A stretch of DNA of 64,000 nt from positions 2,542,001-2,606,000 of the forward strand of contig NC_014830.1 of the NCBI RefSeq assembly GCF_000184685.1, read 5' to 3'. The notes beneath the pieces were generated by a model that was not told the DNA's origin, did not search any database, and saw only the letters and a list, made by a program, of their open reading frames with translations. The position numbers and the translations under genes were made by a program. The number at the start of each line of letters is the position of its first letter. Within the stretch, counting starts at the first letter, position 1. Shown here piece after piece: positions 44,312 through 52,814 of this stretch. This DNA comes from Intrasporangium calvum DSM 43043 (GTDB lineage Bacteria > Actinomycetota > Actinomycetes > Actinomycetales > Dermatophilaceae).

Positions 44312-46585
44312 TCACCCTCGCTCCAACCAGATGGCCTGGTCCTCGTCGAGGCGCGTCGCGACGGCAGCCGCGAGGGCGGGGTGCCGGCGCAGATCAGGGT
44401 CGGTGTCGATGAGCGCGAAGGCATCCTCCCGCGCGTCGGCGATGATCTGCTCATCCTCGGCGCGGGTGAGACGCAGGTGCCGGATGGAGCCGCTCCGGCC
44501 GCTCTGACGCGCACCGAGGACGTCCCCCTCCCGCCGGAAGTGGAGGTCGGCCCGCGCGAGCTCGAAGCCGTCGGTGGTGCCGGCGACGAGGTCGAGGCGC
44601 TCGACGGCACGTTCACCCGGGTCCGTGGTCACGAGGAGGCACAAGCCGGGCACGCTGCCTCGCCCGACGCGTCCACGCAGCTGGTGCAGCTGCGAGATGC
44701 CGAACCGGTCGGCGTCGACGACGACCATGACGGACGCGTTGGGGACGTCGACCCCGACCTCGATGACCGTCGTGGCGACCAGCACGTCGATCTCACCGGC
44801 GGCGAAGGCGCGCATCGTCGCCTCCTTCTCGTCCGTCTCGAGCCGACCATGGAGCACCGCGGTGCGGACGCCGGCCAGCTCCGGCTTGGCGCGCAGCTCA
44901 TGCCACATCGCGTAGACACCGGTCAGCTCGGGCGCCGGCGGGGGTGCCGGCTCCTCCTCGCTCGACCACGCATCCTCGGACCAGTCGACCTCCGCCCAGT
45001 CGACCGGCTCCCAGTCGGCGGCGTCCTCCTCGGAGGAGTCGGACGACAGACGCGACCCAGGGTCGGGGTCGCCGATCCGAGGGCAGACGACATAGGCCTG
45101 GTGCCCCTTGGCCACCTCCTCGGCGACGCGCTCCCAGGTCCGCTGCATCCAGCCCGCCCGATCCGCCTTGACGACGTGCGTCGCGATCGGCGAACGTCCC
45201 CGGGGCAGCTCGCGCAGCGTCGAGGTCTCCATGTCGCCGAAGACCGTCATCGCGACTGTCCGGGGGATGGGGGTCGCCGTCATCACGAGCACGTGTGGTG
45301 GAGCAGCCCCCTTCTCACGCAGCGCGTCACGCTGCTCCACCCCGAAGCGGTGCTGCTCGTCCACGACGACGAGCGCTAGGTCGGCGAACTGCACGTGCTT
45401 CTGGATGAGGGCGTGAGTGCCGATGACGATGCCGGCCGCGCCCGAGGCCGCGTCGAGGAGCGCCGAGCGCCGGGCCGCGGTGCTCTGGCTGCCGGTCAGG
45501 AGCGCGACCTTCGTCCCCCGATCGCTCCCCCCCAGCATGCCCCCCATCGCCAGATCGCCGAGCATCTCCGAGATCGACCGGTGGTGCTGTGCCGCGAGGA
45601 CCTCGGTCGGCGCGAGCATGGCCGCCTGCCCGCCGGCGTCGACGGCCGCGAGCATCGCCCTCAGGGCGACGACGGTCTTGCCCGAGCCCACCTCCCCCTG
45701 GAGGAGCCGGTGCATCGGGCGCTCACGTCCCAGCTCTTCGAGCAGGACCTCGCCCACGAGGCGCTGGCCCTCGGTCAGCTCGAAGGGAAGCCGCTCGTCG
45801 AAGGCCGCGAGCAGGCCGCCCGGCCGGGGCCGCCTCGGCGTGCCGACGAGGGCCTCCGACGCCTTGCGCCGCTGGGCGAGGATCGACTGGAGGACGAAGG
45901 CCTCGTCGTACTTGAGCCGGCGGATGCCCCGGTCCGGGCGCTCGGTGAGGGGCGGCCGGTGCACGAGCTCAAGTGCTTCCGCTCGGCCGGGCAGCGACCT
46001 CCGCGCCCGGACCTCCTCGGGGAGCGGCTCGCGAAGGTGGTCGACCGTGTCCAGCGCCTGGTGGACGAGCTTGCGCATCCGGAAGGCGTTCAGCTTGCCC
46101 GTGGTGGAGTACACCGGCACCCAGTGGGTCCGGTAGTACTCGATCTCACCTGCCGCATCCTCGTCGTCGATGAGCTCGTAGTCGGGGTGAGTCAGCTGCA
46201 ACCGCCGGCCGTACGTCCCGATCTGGCCGACGAAGAAGCCGCGCACCCCCGGGCTGAGCTTGCGTTCGTGCCCGTACGCGTTGAAGAAGGTGACGTCGAG
46301 CTGGTGCCCGGCCTCGTCCGCCAGCGTGACGTTGAGCAGCTTCCCGCGGCGGTTGCGCATCGGGCGTGTCGTCGCCGCAGCCACCTCCGCGATGATGAGG
46401 ACGTTCTCACCGATCCGCAGCCGCGAGAGGTCGGTCAGCTCGTTCGGGGGGAGGTACTTGCGGGGCACGAGCTCGAGGAGGTCGCCGACGGTCTCGAGGC
46501 CCTTGTTCTTGGCGAGCGCCGCGGCGTCCGTCTTGCGCAACAGCTTGGTCAGAGGCGAGTCCTCCGTCAGCAGCGCCATGGTCAC
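44312..46585 (-). CDS. recG: ATP-dependent DNA helicase RecG
   Basis: RecG remodels stalled replication forks and Holliday junctions. The 757-residue product has the N-terminal wedge/OB domain (VGDLLELVPRKYLPPNELTD, FFNAYGHERKLSPGVRGFFV), Walker A LLQGEVGSGKTVVALRAML, DEQHRFGVEQRDAL, TATPIPRTVAMTVFGDME, and TTVIEVGVDVPNASVMVVVD in the second helicase lobe. An acidic insertion of about 40 residues (SDSSEEDAADWEPVDWAEVD) interrupts the helicase lobes, longer than in E. coli. The GTG at 46585 overlaps the stop of the upstream DAK2 gene. Confidence 0.95.
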   Translation of the reverse strand: MTMALLTEDSPLTKLLRKTDAAALAKNKGLETVGDLLELVPRKYLPPNELTDLSRLRIGENVLIIAEVAAATTRPMRNRRGKLLNVTLADEAGHQLDVTFFNAYGHERKLSPGVRGFFVGQIGTYGRRLQLTHPDYELIDDEDAAGEIEYYRTHWVPVYSTTGKLNAFRMRKLVHQALDTVDHLREPLPEEVRARRSLPGRAEALELVHRPPLTERPDRGIRRLKYDEAFVLQSILAQRRKASEALVGTPRRPRPGGLLAAFDERLPFELTEGQRLVGEVLLEELGRERPMHRLLQGEVGSGKTVVALRAMLAAVDAGGQAAMLAPTEVLAAQHHRSISEMLGDLAMGGMLGGSDRGTKVALLTGSQSTAARRSALLDAASGAAGIVIGTHALIQKHVQFADLALVVVDEQHRFGVEQRDALREKGAAPPHVLVMTATPIPRTVAMTVFGDMETSTLRELPRGRSPIATHVVKADRAGWMQRTWERVAEEVAKGHQAYVVCPRIGDPDPGSRLSSDSSEEDAADWEPVDWAEVDWSEDAWSSEEEPAPPPAPELTGVYAMWHELRAKPELAGVRTAVLHGRLETDEKEATMRAFAAGEIDVLVATTVIEVGVDVPNASVMVVVDADRFGISQLHQLRGRVGRGSVPGLCLLVTTDPGERAVERLDLVAGTTDGFELARADLHFRREGDVLGARQSGRSGSIRHLRLTRAEDEQIIADAREDAFALIDTDPDLRRHPALAAAVATRLDEDQAIWLERG

Positions 46586-48348
46586 TCAACTCCGACGAAG
46601 GCGGTGTAGACGGGCTGGCCCCCGTCGATGACGGCCACCTCGACACCACGGTGGGCCTCTCGGGCCGTCGACTCGACGGCCGCGACCATCTCGGCCGGGG
46701 CCGACTCCCCGAGGACCAGGGTGACCAGCTCGCCCCCGCTCGCCAGGAGACGGTGGACGACATCGCGTGCGACGGCGAGCTGGTCCGACCCGACGATCAC
46801 GATGTCGCCGTCGACGACCCCGAGCACGTCTCCGGGCTGACAGGGTCCACCGCTGGTCAGGCCCACCCGGTTGGCGATGGTCACGGCGCCGTGGCGGGTC
46901 CCGGCCGCAGCGGACTGCATGGCCACGAGGTTGGTCGCGGGACTGAAGCGGGAGTCGAACACGGCCACTGCAGCCACCCCCTGGACGGCGGTGCGCGCTC
47001 GGACCACGTGGGCCTCGATCCGCTCGTCGGCGACGACGCGCGCCGCTGCCGCCGCCGCGAGCTCGGTGTCACCGTCGTTGGGCAGCACGATGACACCCCT
47101 GACCCCGGTGGCGTGCTGTCGGCGGATCGCGTCGACGAACTGGCCGGTCGTGGCGCGGTGGCCCGGCCCGGACGAGAGGACCACGGCGCCGACCTCCTCG
47201 AAGACATCCGCGAGGCCTCGCCCGGCGGCGCACGCGACGACACCGGTCAGGGCCGGGGCCGGCCGCCCGGCAGGCTCCGCGCTCACCGCGTCGGCTCCGA
47301 GCTCCGTCGTGTGGGTGCCGCCCTCCACATCCCCGGACCTGCCGTGGTTGACGAGGCGGGTGATGCGGACCCGGTGGGGCCGCCCGGCCTCGATGCCTGC
47401 CTCGACCGCAGCACCGGGGTCGTCGACGTGGGCATGGACGTTCCACTCGTGGTCGCCGCCGACGACGAGCACCGAGTCGCCCAGCTCGACGAGCCGCGCC
47501 CGCAACCGACCGATCGCCTCGTCACCCTCGGTGGCGAGGAGGTACATCACCTCGTACTCCGGGCCGGGAGGCTCGTCGCGCTGCACGACATCGGCGTCGA
47601 GCGGCCGTGTGACCGGCGGGGTCGTGCGATCGGCGTGGGTCGGGCCCCTCCGGTCCGATGAGGAGAGCCCGAGCACGACTCGACCGTCGTCTCCGGCGGC
47701 GAGTCGCTCGAGGCACTCGAGCACCAGGACCAGACCGGCCCCGCCCGCATCGACGACCCCGGCCCGCGCCAGCACCGGCAGCTGCTCCGGGGTCCGGGCG
47801 AGCGCCTCCTGCGCTGCCGCCAGGACGCGGACGGTCAGGGCGTGCAGCCCGAGAGCCGCGGCCTCCGGGTGTGAAGCCGCCAGCGCCGCAGCGCGTGAGA
47901 CGGACAGGATCGTCCCCTCCTTGGGATCGGTCACCCCCTGCCAGGCGCGTTCGTCGGCCCGCCCCAGACCGGACACGAGGTCGCTGGCCCTGATCTGCGC
48001 GCTGTGGCCCAACCCCTCGGACAGGCCCCTGACGAGCTGGCTGAGGATGACACCGGAGTTGCCGCGGGCCGTCCAGAGCAGGTGGGACGCGAAGTCCTTG
48101 AGCATCTGGGCGACGTTCTCGGCGGGCGGCTGGGCGACCGAATCCGCCAGCATCCGGTCGATCGCCGCGTCGAACGTGAGGAAGAGGTTGGTGCCGGTGT
48201 CACCGTCGGGGACCGGGAAGACATTGAGGGCGTCGATCTCGGCGCGGCGAGCCGCGAGCACGGAGCGGACGAGGACGGCCCAGCGGCGCACCGCATTGAC
48301 GTCCAGGGCTTCGAGCGCCCCCACCGGGTCCCGCGTCCCTCCAGTCAT
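46582..48348 (-). CDS. DAK2-domain protein, fatty acid kinase FakA-like
   Basis: A 588-residue protein with an N-terminal DAK2 (dihydroxyacetone kinase phosphotransferase) domain: NVFPVPDGDTGTNLFLTFDA, TARGNSGVILSQLVRGLSEG and AGVVDAGGAGLVLVLECLER. The C-terminal half matches the DAK-phosphatase-like DUF1949/FakA-type region (EYEVMYLLATEGDEAIGRL, VIVLPNDGDTELAAAAAARV). FakA phosphorylates fatty acids bound to FakB in firmicutes; the actinobacterial role is inferred. It precedes recG with overlapping stop/start (GTGA), a conserved arrangement. Confidence 0.88.
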   Translation of the reverse strand: MTGGTRDPVGALEALDVNAVRRWAVLVRSVLAARRAEIDALNVFPVPDGDTGTNLFLTFDAAIDRMLADSVAQPPAENVAQMLKDFASHLLWTARGNSGVILSQLVRGLSEGLGHSAQIRASDLVSGLGRADERAWQGVTDPKEGTILSVSRAAALAASHPEAAALGLHALTVRVLAAAQEALARTPEQLPVLARAGVVDAGGAGLVLVLECLERLAAGDDGRVVLGLSSSDRRGPTHADRTTPPVTRPLDADVVQRDEPPGPEYEVMYLLATEGDEAIGRLRARLVELGDSVLVVGGDHEWNVHAHVDDPGAAVEAGIEAGRPHRVRITRLVNHGRSGDVEGGTHTTELGADAVSAEPAGRPAPALTGVVACAAGRGLADVFEEVGAVVLSSGPGHRATTGQFVDAIRRQHATGVRGVIVLPNDGDTELAAAAAARVVADERIEAHVVRARTAVQGVAAVAVFDSRFSPATNLVAMQSAAAGTRHGAVTIANRVGLTSGGPCQPGDVLGVVDGDIVIVGSDQLAVARDVVHRLLASGGELVTLVLGESAPAEMVAAVESTAREAHRGVEVAVIDGGQPVYTAFVGVE

Positions 48349-48481
48349 CCGGCTCCTTCCGCTCCATCCACACCGGTCCGCGCGGCGACCTGTCGCCCGG
48401 ACAGAGACAGGAAGTGGTGTGTCGGCAGGCTACTGCGTCGGCCCGACGCTCCGCCGAGGTGGACCGTCTAGCGTTGGTCTC

Positions 48482-49261
48482 GTGTCCACCCGACCGTCCG
48501 CGGAGACCCACCGCAAGACCAGAGCCGACGCTCCCGACGGGTTCTTCCAGGCTGAGGCGGCCGGCCTGCGTTGGCTGGCCGAGGCAGAGCCCCGGGGCGG
48601 GGCCAGGGTCGTCGAGGTGGTCGCGGTGGGTCGACAGCACATCGACCTCCGTCGCCTCGTTCCAGCTCCCGCGACTCCCAGTGCGGCGGCCGACCTCGGT
48701 CGCGCGCTGGCCACCACCCACGCGACGGGCGCAGCCGGGTTCGGCTCGCCACCAGACGGATGGGTCGGGCAGGCCTGGATCGGGCGGCAGACGCAGCACA
48801 ACGAGCCCGAGGAGTCGTGGGGCCGCTACTTCGCCGAGCAGCGGGTCCGCCCCTTTGTCCGCAAGGCCGTGGACGTCGGCCATCTCGACCACGCAGCCGC
48901 GCGCATCCTCGACGGGCTGTGCGACCGGATCTCTGCGGGCCGCTACGACGACGACCGTCCGCCGGCGCGGATCCACGGAGACCTCTGGGCCGGCAACGTC
49001 GTCTTCACCGAGCGCGGGGCCGTGCTCATCGACCCCGCCGCGCACGGCGGCCACGGGCTCACGGACATTTCGATGCTCATGCTCTTCGGCTGTCCGCACC
49101 TCGAGCAGGTGCTGACCTCGTATGCGAGGGCCGCCCAGCTCGATCCGGACTGGCGGCGCCTCGTCCCCCTGCACCAGCTCCACCCCCTGGCCACGCACAC
49201 GGCCTCGCACGGACCGAGCTATGCCGGCAGTCTCCTCGAAGCGGCCCGTGCCCTCACCTGA
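48482..49261 (+). CDS. Fructosamine kinase-family protein
   Basis: A 259-residue protein kinase-like enzyme of the fructosamine/ketosamine-3-kinase group, which phosphorylates glycated amines for repair. The catalytic loop is IHGDLWAGNVVFTERGAVLI (residues about 163-182) followed by IDPAAHGGHGLTDISMLMLF. The N-terminal glycine loop is weak, and the protein is shorter than usual, so some ambiguity with aminoglycoside-phosphotransferase-like kinases remains. GTG start at 48482; divergent from the DAK2 gene with 133 bases between. Confidence 0.8.
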   Translation: MSTRPSAETHRKTRADAPDGFFQAEAAGLRWLAEAEPRGGARVVEVVAVGRQHIDLRRLVPAPATPSAAADLGRALATTHATGAAGFGSPPDGWVGQAWIGRQTQHNEPEESWGRYFAEQRVRPFVRKAVDVGHLDHAAARILDGLCDRISAGRYDDDRPPARIHGDLWAGNVVFTERGAVLIDPAAHGGHGLTDISMLMLFGCPHLEQVLTSYARAAQLDPDWRRLVPLHQLHPLATHTASHGPSYAGSLLEAARALT

Positions 49262-49271
49262 CCGGTGCGTT

Positions 49272-49301
49272 TTGTTGAGTGGGCACCCTGTCGGCTATTC
49301 T
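49272..49301 (+). promoter_or_regulatory. Candidate rpmB promoter
   Basis: TTGTTG (49272-49277) and TATTCT (49296-49301) are spaced by 18 bases, a vegetative-type pair about 118 bases before the rpmB start. It is the only convincing AT-rich pair in the spacer. Prediction by eye. Confidence 0.35.
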
Positions 49302-49418
49302 TGACCGGTTCCCTTCGCGTCGAGCGGGTGAAGCACGCCCCGTGGACGTGTTGAGCGCCCAAGCCCGGGCCGACCGGAGCACGAGCACTTCGCCAACCCC
49401 GACATTCAGGAGATACCC

Positions 49419-49607
49419 GTGGCTGCCAACTGCGACGTCTGCGGCAAGGGACCGAGCTTCGGTCACAACATCTCGCACTCGCACCGCCGCACCAAGCGCC
49501 GCTGGAACCCCAACATCCAGCGCGTTCGGACGTTGGTGGGCGGTGTGACGCCGAAGCGGATCAACGTCTGCACCTCATGCCTCAAGGCGGGCAAGGTCGC
49601 ACGCTGA
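49419..49607 (+). CDS. rpmB: 50S ribosomal protein L28
   Basis: L28 of 62 residues: [33 protein letters not shown], and [12 protein letters not shown]. Cysteine pairs (CDVC, CTSC) indicate the zinc-binding L28 version. GTG start at 49419 with GGAG (49409-49412) six bases upstream. It is alone on the plus strand and ends in a strong terminator that overlaps the thiL 3' end. Confidence 0.97.
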   Translation: MAANCDVCGKGPSFGHNISHSHRRTKRRWNPNIQRVRTLVGGVTPKRINVCTSCLKAGKVAR

Positions 49608-49623
49608 CCCCACACCTCTCGGC

Positions 49624-49654
49624 AAGGCCGGCTCCCCTCAGGGACGCCGGCCTT
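49624..49654. terminator. Terminator hairpin after rpmB
   Basis: AAGGCCGGC (49624-49632) and GCCGGCCTT (49646-49654) form a perfect 9-bp stem with a 13-base loop, 17 bases past the rpmB stop. It overlaps the final codons of the convergent thiL gene, so it may serve both. Confidence 0.75.
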
Positions 49655-50648
49655 CGCCATTCCCGAAGTGGTCCCAGCCACTGTGCTGGGGTCGGCGGCC
49701 CTCGAGCAGAACGCCCGGGGCCTCCCCTTCGAAGAGCGCCCGCACCGCGCCGATGAGTCGCCAGCCGGGCGGGACGTCGCCCGGGAAGGTCGCTAGCAGT
49801 GAGTGCTCCTCGCCTCCGGCGAGCACGCAGTCCCACGCCGTCTCGACACCGACCGCCTCCGAGATGACGGCCACGTCCGGATCCAGCGCCGGACGGTCCA
49901 GCTCGAGGACGACGCCGCTGGCTCGGGCGATCCGGCCCCCGTCCCGCGCCAGCCCGTCCGAGACATCGAGCATGGCGGTCGCGCCCGCTGCGGCGGCAGC
50001 AGGACCGGCCTCAAGAGGAGGACGCGGTCGCCGCTGCACTGCGACGGCCTCCGGATGCCGATCCGCCGCGTCGTGCATCAGGAGGTGCAGACCGGCGGCC
50101 GCGAGGCCGAGCGACCCGCAGACCGCGAGGCGGTCACCCGGCCGGGCGCCCGAGCGCAGGACGGGGGCACCCTCGACGTCGGCCATCGTGCCGAGCGCCG
50201 TCACCGACACCATGACGACTCCGTCCGGGGCTGAGGAAAGGTCACCCCCGAGCACGGTGACCCCGGCGCCCTCGGATGCCTCAGCAAGGCCCTGGGCCAG
50301 GTCGACGACCCATTCGACGGAAGTCAGCGGGTCCGCGACGAGGGTGACCAGGATGCCGGTCGGACGCCCGCCCATCGCCGCGACGTCGGCGAGGTTCTGG
50401 GCGACGACCTTGTGGCCGATGTCTGCCCCTGAGGACCAGGCGTCGAGCCAGTCGCGCCCGAGGACGACGGTGTCGGTGGTGACGATGGTCCGTCCGTCGG
50501 TCGCCAGGACCGCGGCGTCGTCGCCGGGGGGCACGATCACCTGCGCCGAGGGTCGAAACAGCGGGAGGATCCGGTCGAGGACGTCCTGCTCCTCCAGCCC
50601 ACGGAGCGGGGTGCCACCCGACAGGCTCGGACCGGGGCGGCTTGACAC
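49638..50648 (-). CDS. thiL: Thiamine-monophosphate kinase
   Basis: ThiL phosphorylates thiamine monophosphate to the active cofactor. The 336-residue product shows LEEQDVLDRILPLFRPSAQV, VPPGDDAAVLATDGRTIVTT (metal-binding DD), VVAQNLADVAAMGGRPTGIL, VTVLGGDLSSAPDGVVMVSV and the C-terminal AMLDVSDGLARDGGRIARAS. Genome context beside rpmB and Ddl is standard for actinobacteria. It is divergent from the AsnC-domain gene. Confidence 0.94.
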   Translation of the reverse strand: MSSRPGPSLSGGTPLRGLEEQDVLDRILPLFRPSAQVIVPPGDDAAVLATDGRTIVTTDTVVLGRDWLDAWSSGADIGHKVVAQNLADVAAMGGRPTGILVTLVADPLTSVEWVVDLAQGLAEASEGAGVTVLGGDLSSAPDGVVMVSVTALGTMADVEGAPVLRSGARPGDRLAVCGSLGLAAAGLHLLMHDAADRHPEAVAVQRRPRPPLEAGPAAAAAGATAMLDVSDGLARDGGRIARASGVVLELDRPALDPDVAVISEAVGVETAWDCVLAGGEEHSLLATFPGDVPPGWRLIGAVRALFEGEAPGVLLEGRRPQHSGWDHFGNGEGRRP

Positions 50649-50855
50649 GAATCACACCTCTTCGTCGCGGTTCGGCGCGGATCGCGCCGGTTTCCATGGG
50701 ACGGGACGTCCCTAGGCAAGGTAGCGTCAGGGCACGGCCCTTGGCACATCGGCTCCTTCGGCGGCTCCGTGTCGTCGCTGGACTTGCGCAGGGGCCCGGG
50801 AGCTGGCTCCCCTCCGGAAGACAAGCGCAGGTTCGTCAACACAGTGAGGTGACAC

Positions 50856-51089
50856 GTGGTCCAGGCCTACATCCTGATCCAGACCGAAGTCGGCAAAGCG
50901 GCGGCGGTTGCCGAGGCGATCGCAGGCATCAGCGGCGTGACTCTCGCCGAGGACGTGACCGGTCCCTACGACGTCATTGCGCGGGTCGAGGCGGCCAACG
51001 TGGACGACCTGGGTCGCCTCGTCATCGCGAAGCTGCAGGACGTCCCGGGGATCACCCGCACCCTCACCTGCACCGTGGTGCACGTCTGA
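50856..51089 (+). CDS. Stand-alone Lrp/AsnC ligand-binding (RAM) domain protein
   Basis: A 77-residue protein consisting only of the RAM effector-binding domain of Lrp/AsnC regulators (VQAYILIQTEVGKAAAVAEA, VTLAEDVTGPYDVIARVEAA, VPGITRTLTCTVVHV). It lacks a DNA-binding helix-turn-helix, so it likely senses amino acids as a modulator. Starts at GTG 50856. Its stop TGA overlaps a CTG that probably starts the next gene. Confidence 0.9.
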   Translation: MVQAYILIQTEVGKAAAVAEAIAGISGVTLAEDVTGPYDVIARVEAANVDDLGRLVIAKLQDVPGITRTLTCTVVHV

Positions 51090-51556
51090 CACCTTCGCCC
51101 ACACCGACCCCGGCGACGCGCCGCCTCACGAGGAGTGTGGCGGCCGTCGGCGCTGTCCTCCTCGCGTCAGCGTGCTCCGGTCCCCCAGAGGTCGCCCTCG
51201 CCCCGTTGTCGGACGACCCCACCTGCACCTCGATCAGCTGGCCGGCCGACGTCAGCACGCTCGGCTCCGTCGACACGAGCCCCGCCGACCCGTCGGTCGC
51301 CGCGTGGGGGGAGCCCGCCATCATCGCCCGCTGCGGACTCCGGGCCCCCGCCCCGACGGCGGACTCGTGCGTCGTGATCGACGGCGTGGACTGGGTCGTC
51401 CGGGAACTGTCCGACGGCACCGCGGCCGTCACCTACGGCCGGGAGCCGGCCCTCGAGGTCCTGGTCCCGAACGCGCACGGCCCGGTCCCTCTGCTGCTCC
51501 CGGCCTTCGGACCTGCCGCGCGATCGCTGCCGGAGACGGGCCGACGCTGCACCTGA
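51086..51556 (+). CDS. DUF3515 lipoprotein, probable CTG start
   Basis: Secreted lipoprotein of about 156 residues, DUF3515 family, unknown function. From CTG at 51086 it reads TPSPTPTPATRRLTRSVAAV followed by GAVLLASAC, a proper lipobox with positive n-region. A GTG at 51137 would remove the Arg residues and leave AGGAG just one base before the start. The CTG overlaps the upstream stop as CTGA, a coupling pattern. Later motifs: CTSISWPADVSTLG, SCVVIDGVDWVVRELSDGTA. Start is uncertain. Confidence 0.75.
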   Translation: MTPSPTPTPATRRLTRSVAAVGAVLLASACSGPPEVALAPLSDDPTCTSISWPADVSTLGSVDTSPADPSVAAWGEPAIIARCGLRAPAPTADSCVVIDGVDWVVRELSDGTAAVTYGREPALEVLVPNAHGPVPLLLPAFGPAARSLPETGRRCT

Positions 51557-51580
51557 GCCCCACCGGCCGGTCGCCCCGGC

Positions 51581-52765
51581 TCAGCGCAGCCCGGTGCGCC
51601 GCACGAGCGCAAGCGAGATGAGCTCGTCGATGAGCGCCGTGTAGGGAAGGCCGGAGGCGGCCCACATGCGGGGGTACATCGAGTGGGGGGTGAACCCGGG
51701 CATGGTGTTGATCTCGTTGATCAGCACCCGGCCGTCCTCGGCGTAGAAGCAGTCGACCCGAGCCAGCCCCTCACATCCGAGTGCCTCGAAGGCCGCCGCA
51801 GAGAGCCGCCGAACCTCGTCGGAGACGTGCGCCGGCACGTCCGCCGGGCACGAGAGGTCCACGTCGGCCTCGGCGAGATACTTCGCCTCGAAGTCGTAGA
51901 AGGCATGGTTGTCGTGGACCGCGACCTCGCCCACCTGCGAGGTGCGTGGGCCTTGCGTGCCGTGCCCCTCGAGGACGGCGCACTCGATCTCGCGGCCCGT
52001 GATGCCGGCCTCGACGATGACCTTGGGGTCATGCTCCCGGGCCCGCTCGATGGCGGCCTCGAGGAGCCCCGGGTCGTCGACCTTGCTGATCCCCATCGAC
52101 GACCCGGCCCGGGCCGGCTTGACGAAGACCGGGAAGTCGAGGGCGGCGCAGGAGTCCAGCGCTGCAGCGCGGTCCGCTCGCCACGCCCGGTCCGTGATGA
52201 CGGCGTAGGGGCCGACAGGCAGCCCGTGCCCGGCGAACACGACCTTCATGTAGTGCTTGTCCATCCCGGCCGCGGAGGCGAAGACCCCGGATCCGACGTA
52301 GCGAATGTCGGAGAGCTCGAGGAAGCCCTGGAGGGTGCCGTCCTCGCCGAACGGGCCGTGGAGCAACGGGAGCACGACGTCGACGTCGCCGAGCTCCCGG
52401 GGAGGCTGTCCGGCCTCGAGCACCGTCAGGGCCGTGTCGCGGGTCGACAGCGGCAGGACGACGTGCGCGCGGTCGGGGAGGACCTCGGGGGTGCGGCCGG
52501 CGGTCAGCTCGAACCGGGCCGGGTCGTCCGCCACGAGGACCCACTGGCCGTCGCGGGACACCCCGATCGGCACGATGTCGTACTTGTCGCGGTCGATCGC
52601 CCGCATCACGCCTGCAGCCGTCGCACAGGAGACGGCGTGCTCGGACGAGCGGCCACCGAAGATGATCGCGACGCGAGGACGGTGGTTCTGGTGCCCGTCG
52701 GAGGCGGCTGCGGGGTGTGCCGAGTCCGGGTCGCGGGGCTGCACGGGCTGCTGGTCGCTGGTCAT
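51581..52765 (-). CDS. ddl: D-alanine-D-alanine ligase
   Basis: Ddl makes the D-Ala-D-Ala dipeptide of peptidoglycan. The 394-residue protein has an N-terminal domain (RVAIIFGGRSSEHAVSCATA), the ATP-grasp core (VVLPLLHGPFGEDGTLQGFL, FPVFVKPARAGSSMGISKVD), and the C-terminal active site (GLARVDCFYAEDGRVLINEI, NTMPGFTPHSMYPRMW). The ATG at 52765 is preferred to the longer frame that overlaps the divergent lyase gene. gpsA nearby is the normal partner. Confidence 0.95.
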   Translation of the reverse strand: MTSDQQPVQPRDPDSAHPAAASDGHQNHRPRVAIIFGGRSSEHAVSCATAAGVMRAIDRDKYDIVPIGVSRDGQWVLVADDPARFELTAGRTPEVLPDRAHVVLPLSTRDTALTVLEAGQPPRELGDVDVVLPLLHGPFGEDGTLQGFLELSDIRYVGSGVFASAAGMDKHYMKVVFAGHGLPVGPYAVITDRAWRADRAAALDSCAALDFPVFVKPARAGSSMGISKVDDPGLLEAAIERAREHDPKVIVEAGITGREIECAVLEGHGTQGPRTSQVGEVAVHDNHAFYDFEAKYLAEADVDLSCPADVPAHVSDEVRRLSAAAFEALGCEGLARVDCFYAEDGRVLINEINTMPGFTPHSMYPRMWAASGLPYTALIDELISLALVRRTGLR

Positions 52766-52814
52766 CAGACGAGACTCTATACGGGCGTGAGGTGCCCGCC
52801 CGTAGGCTGTCGCG

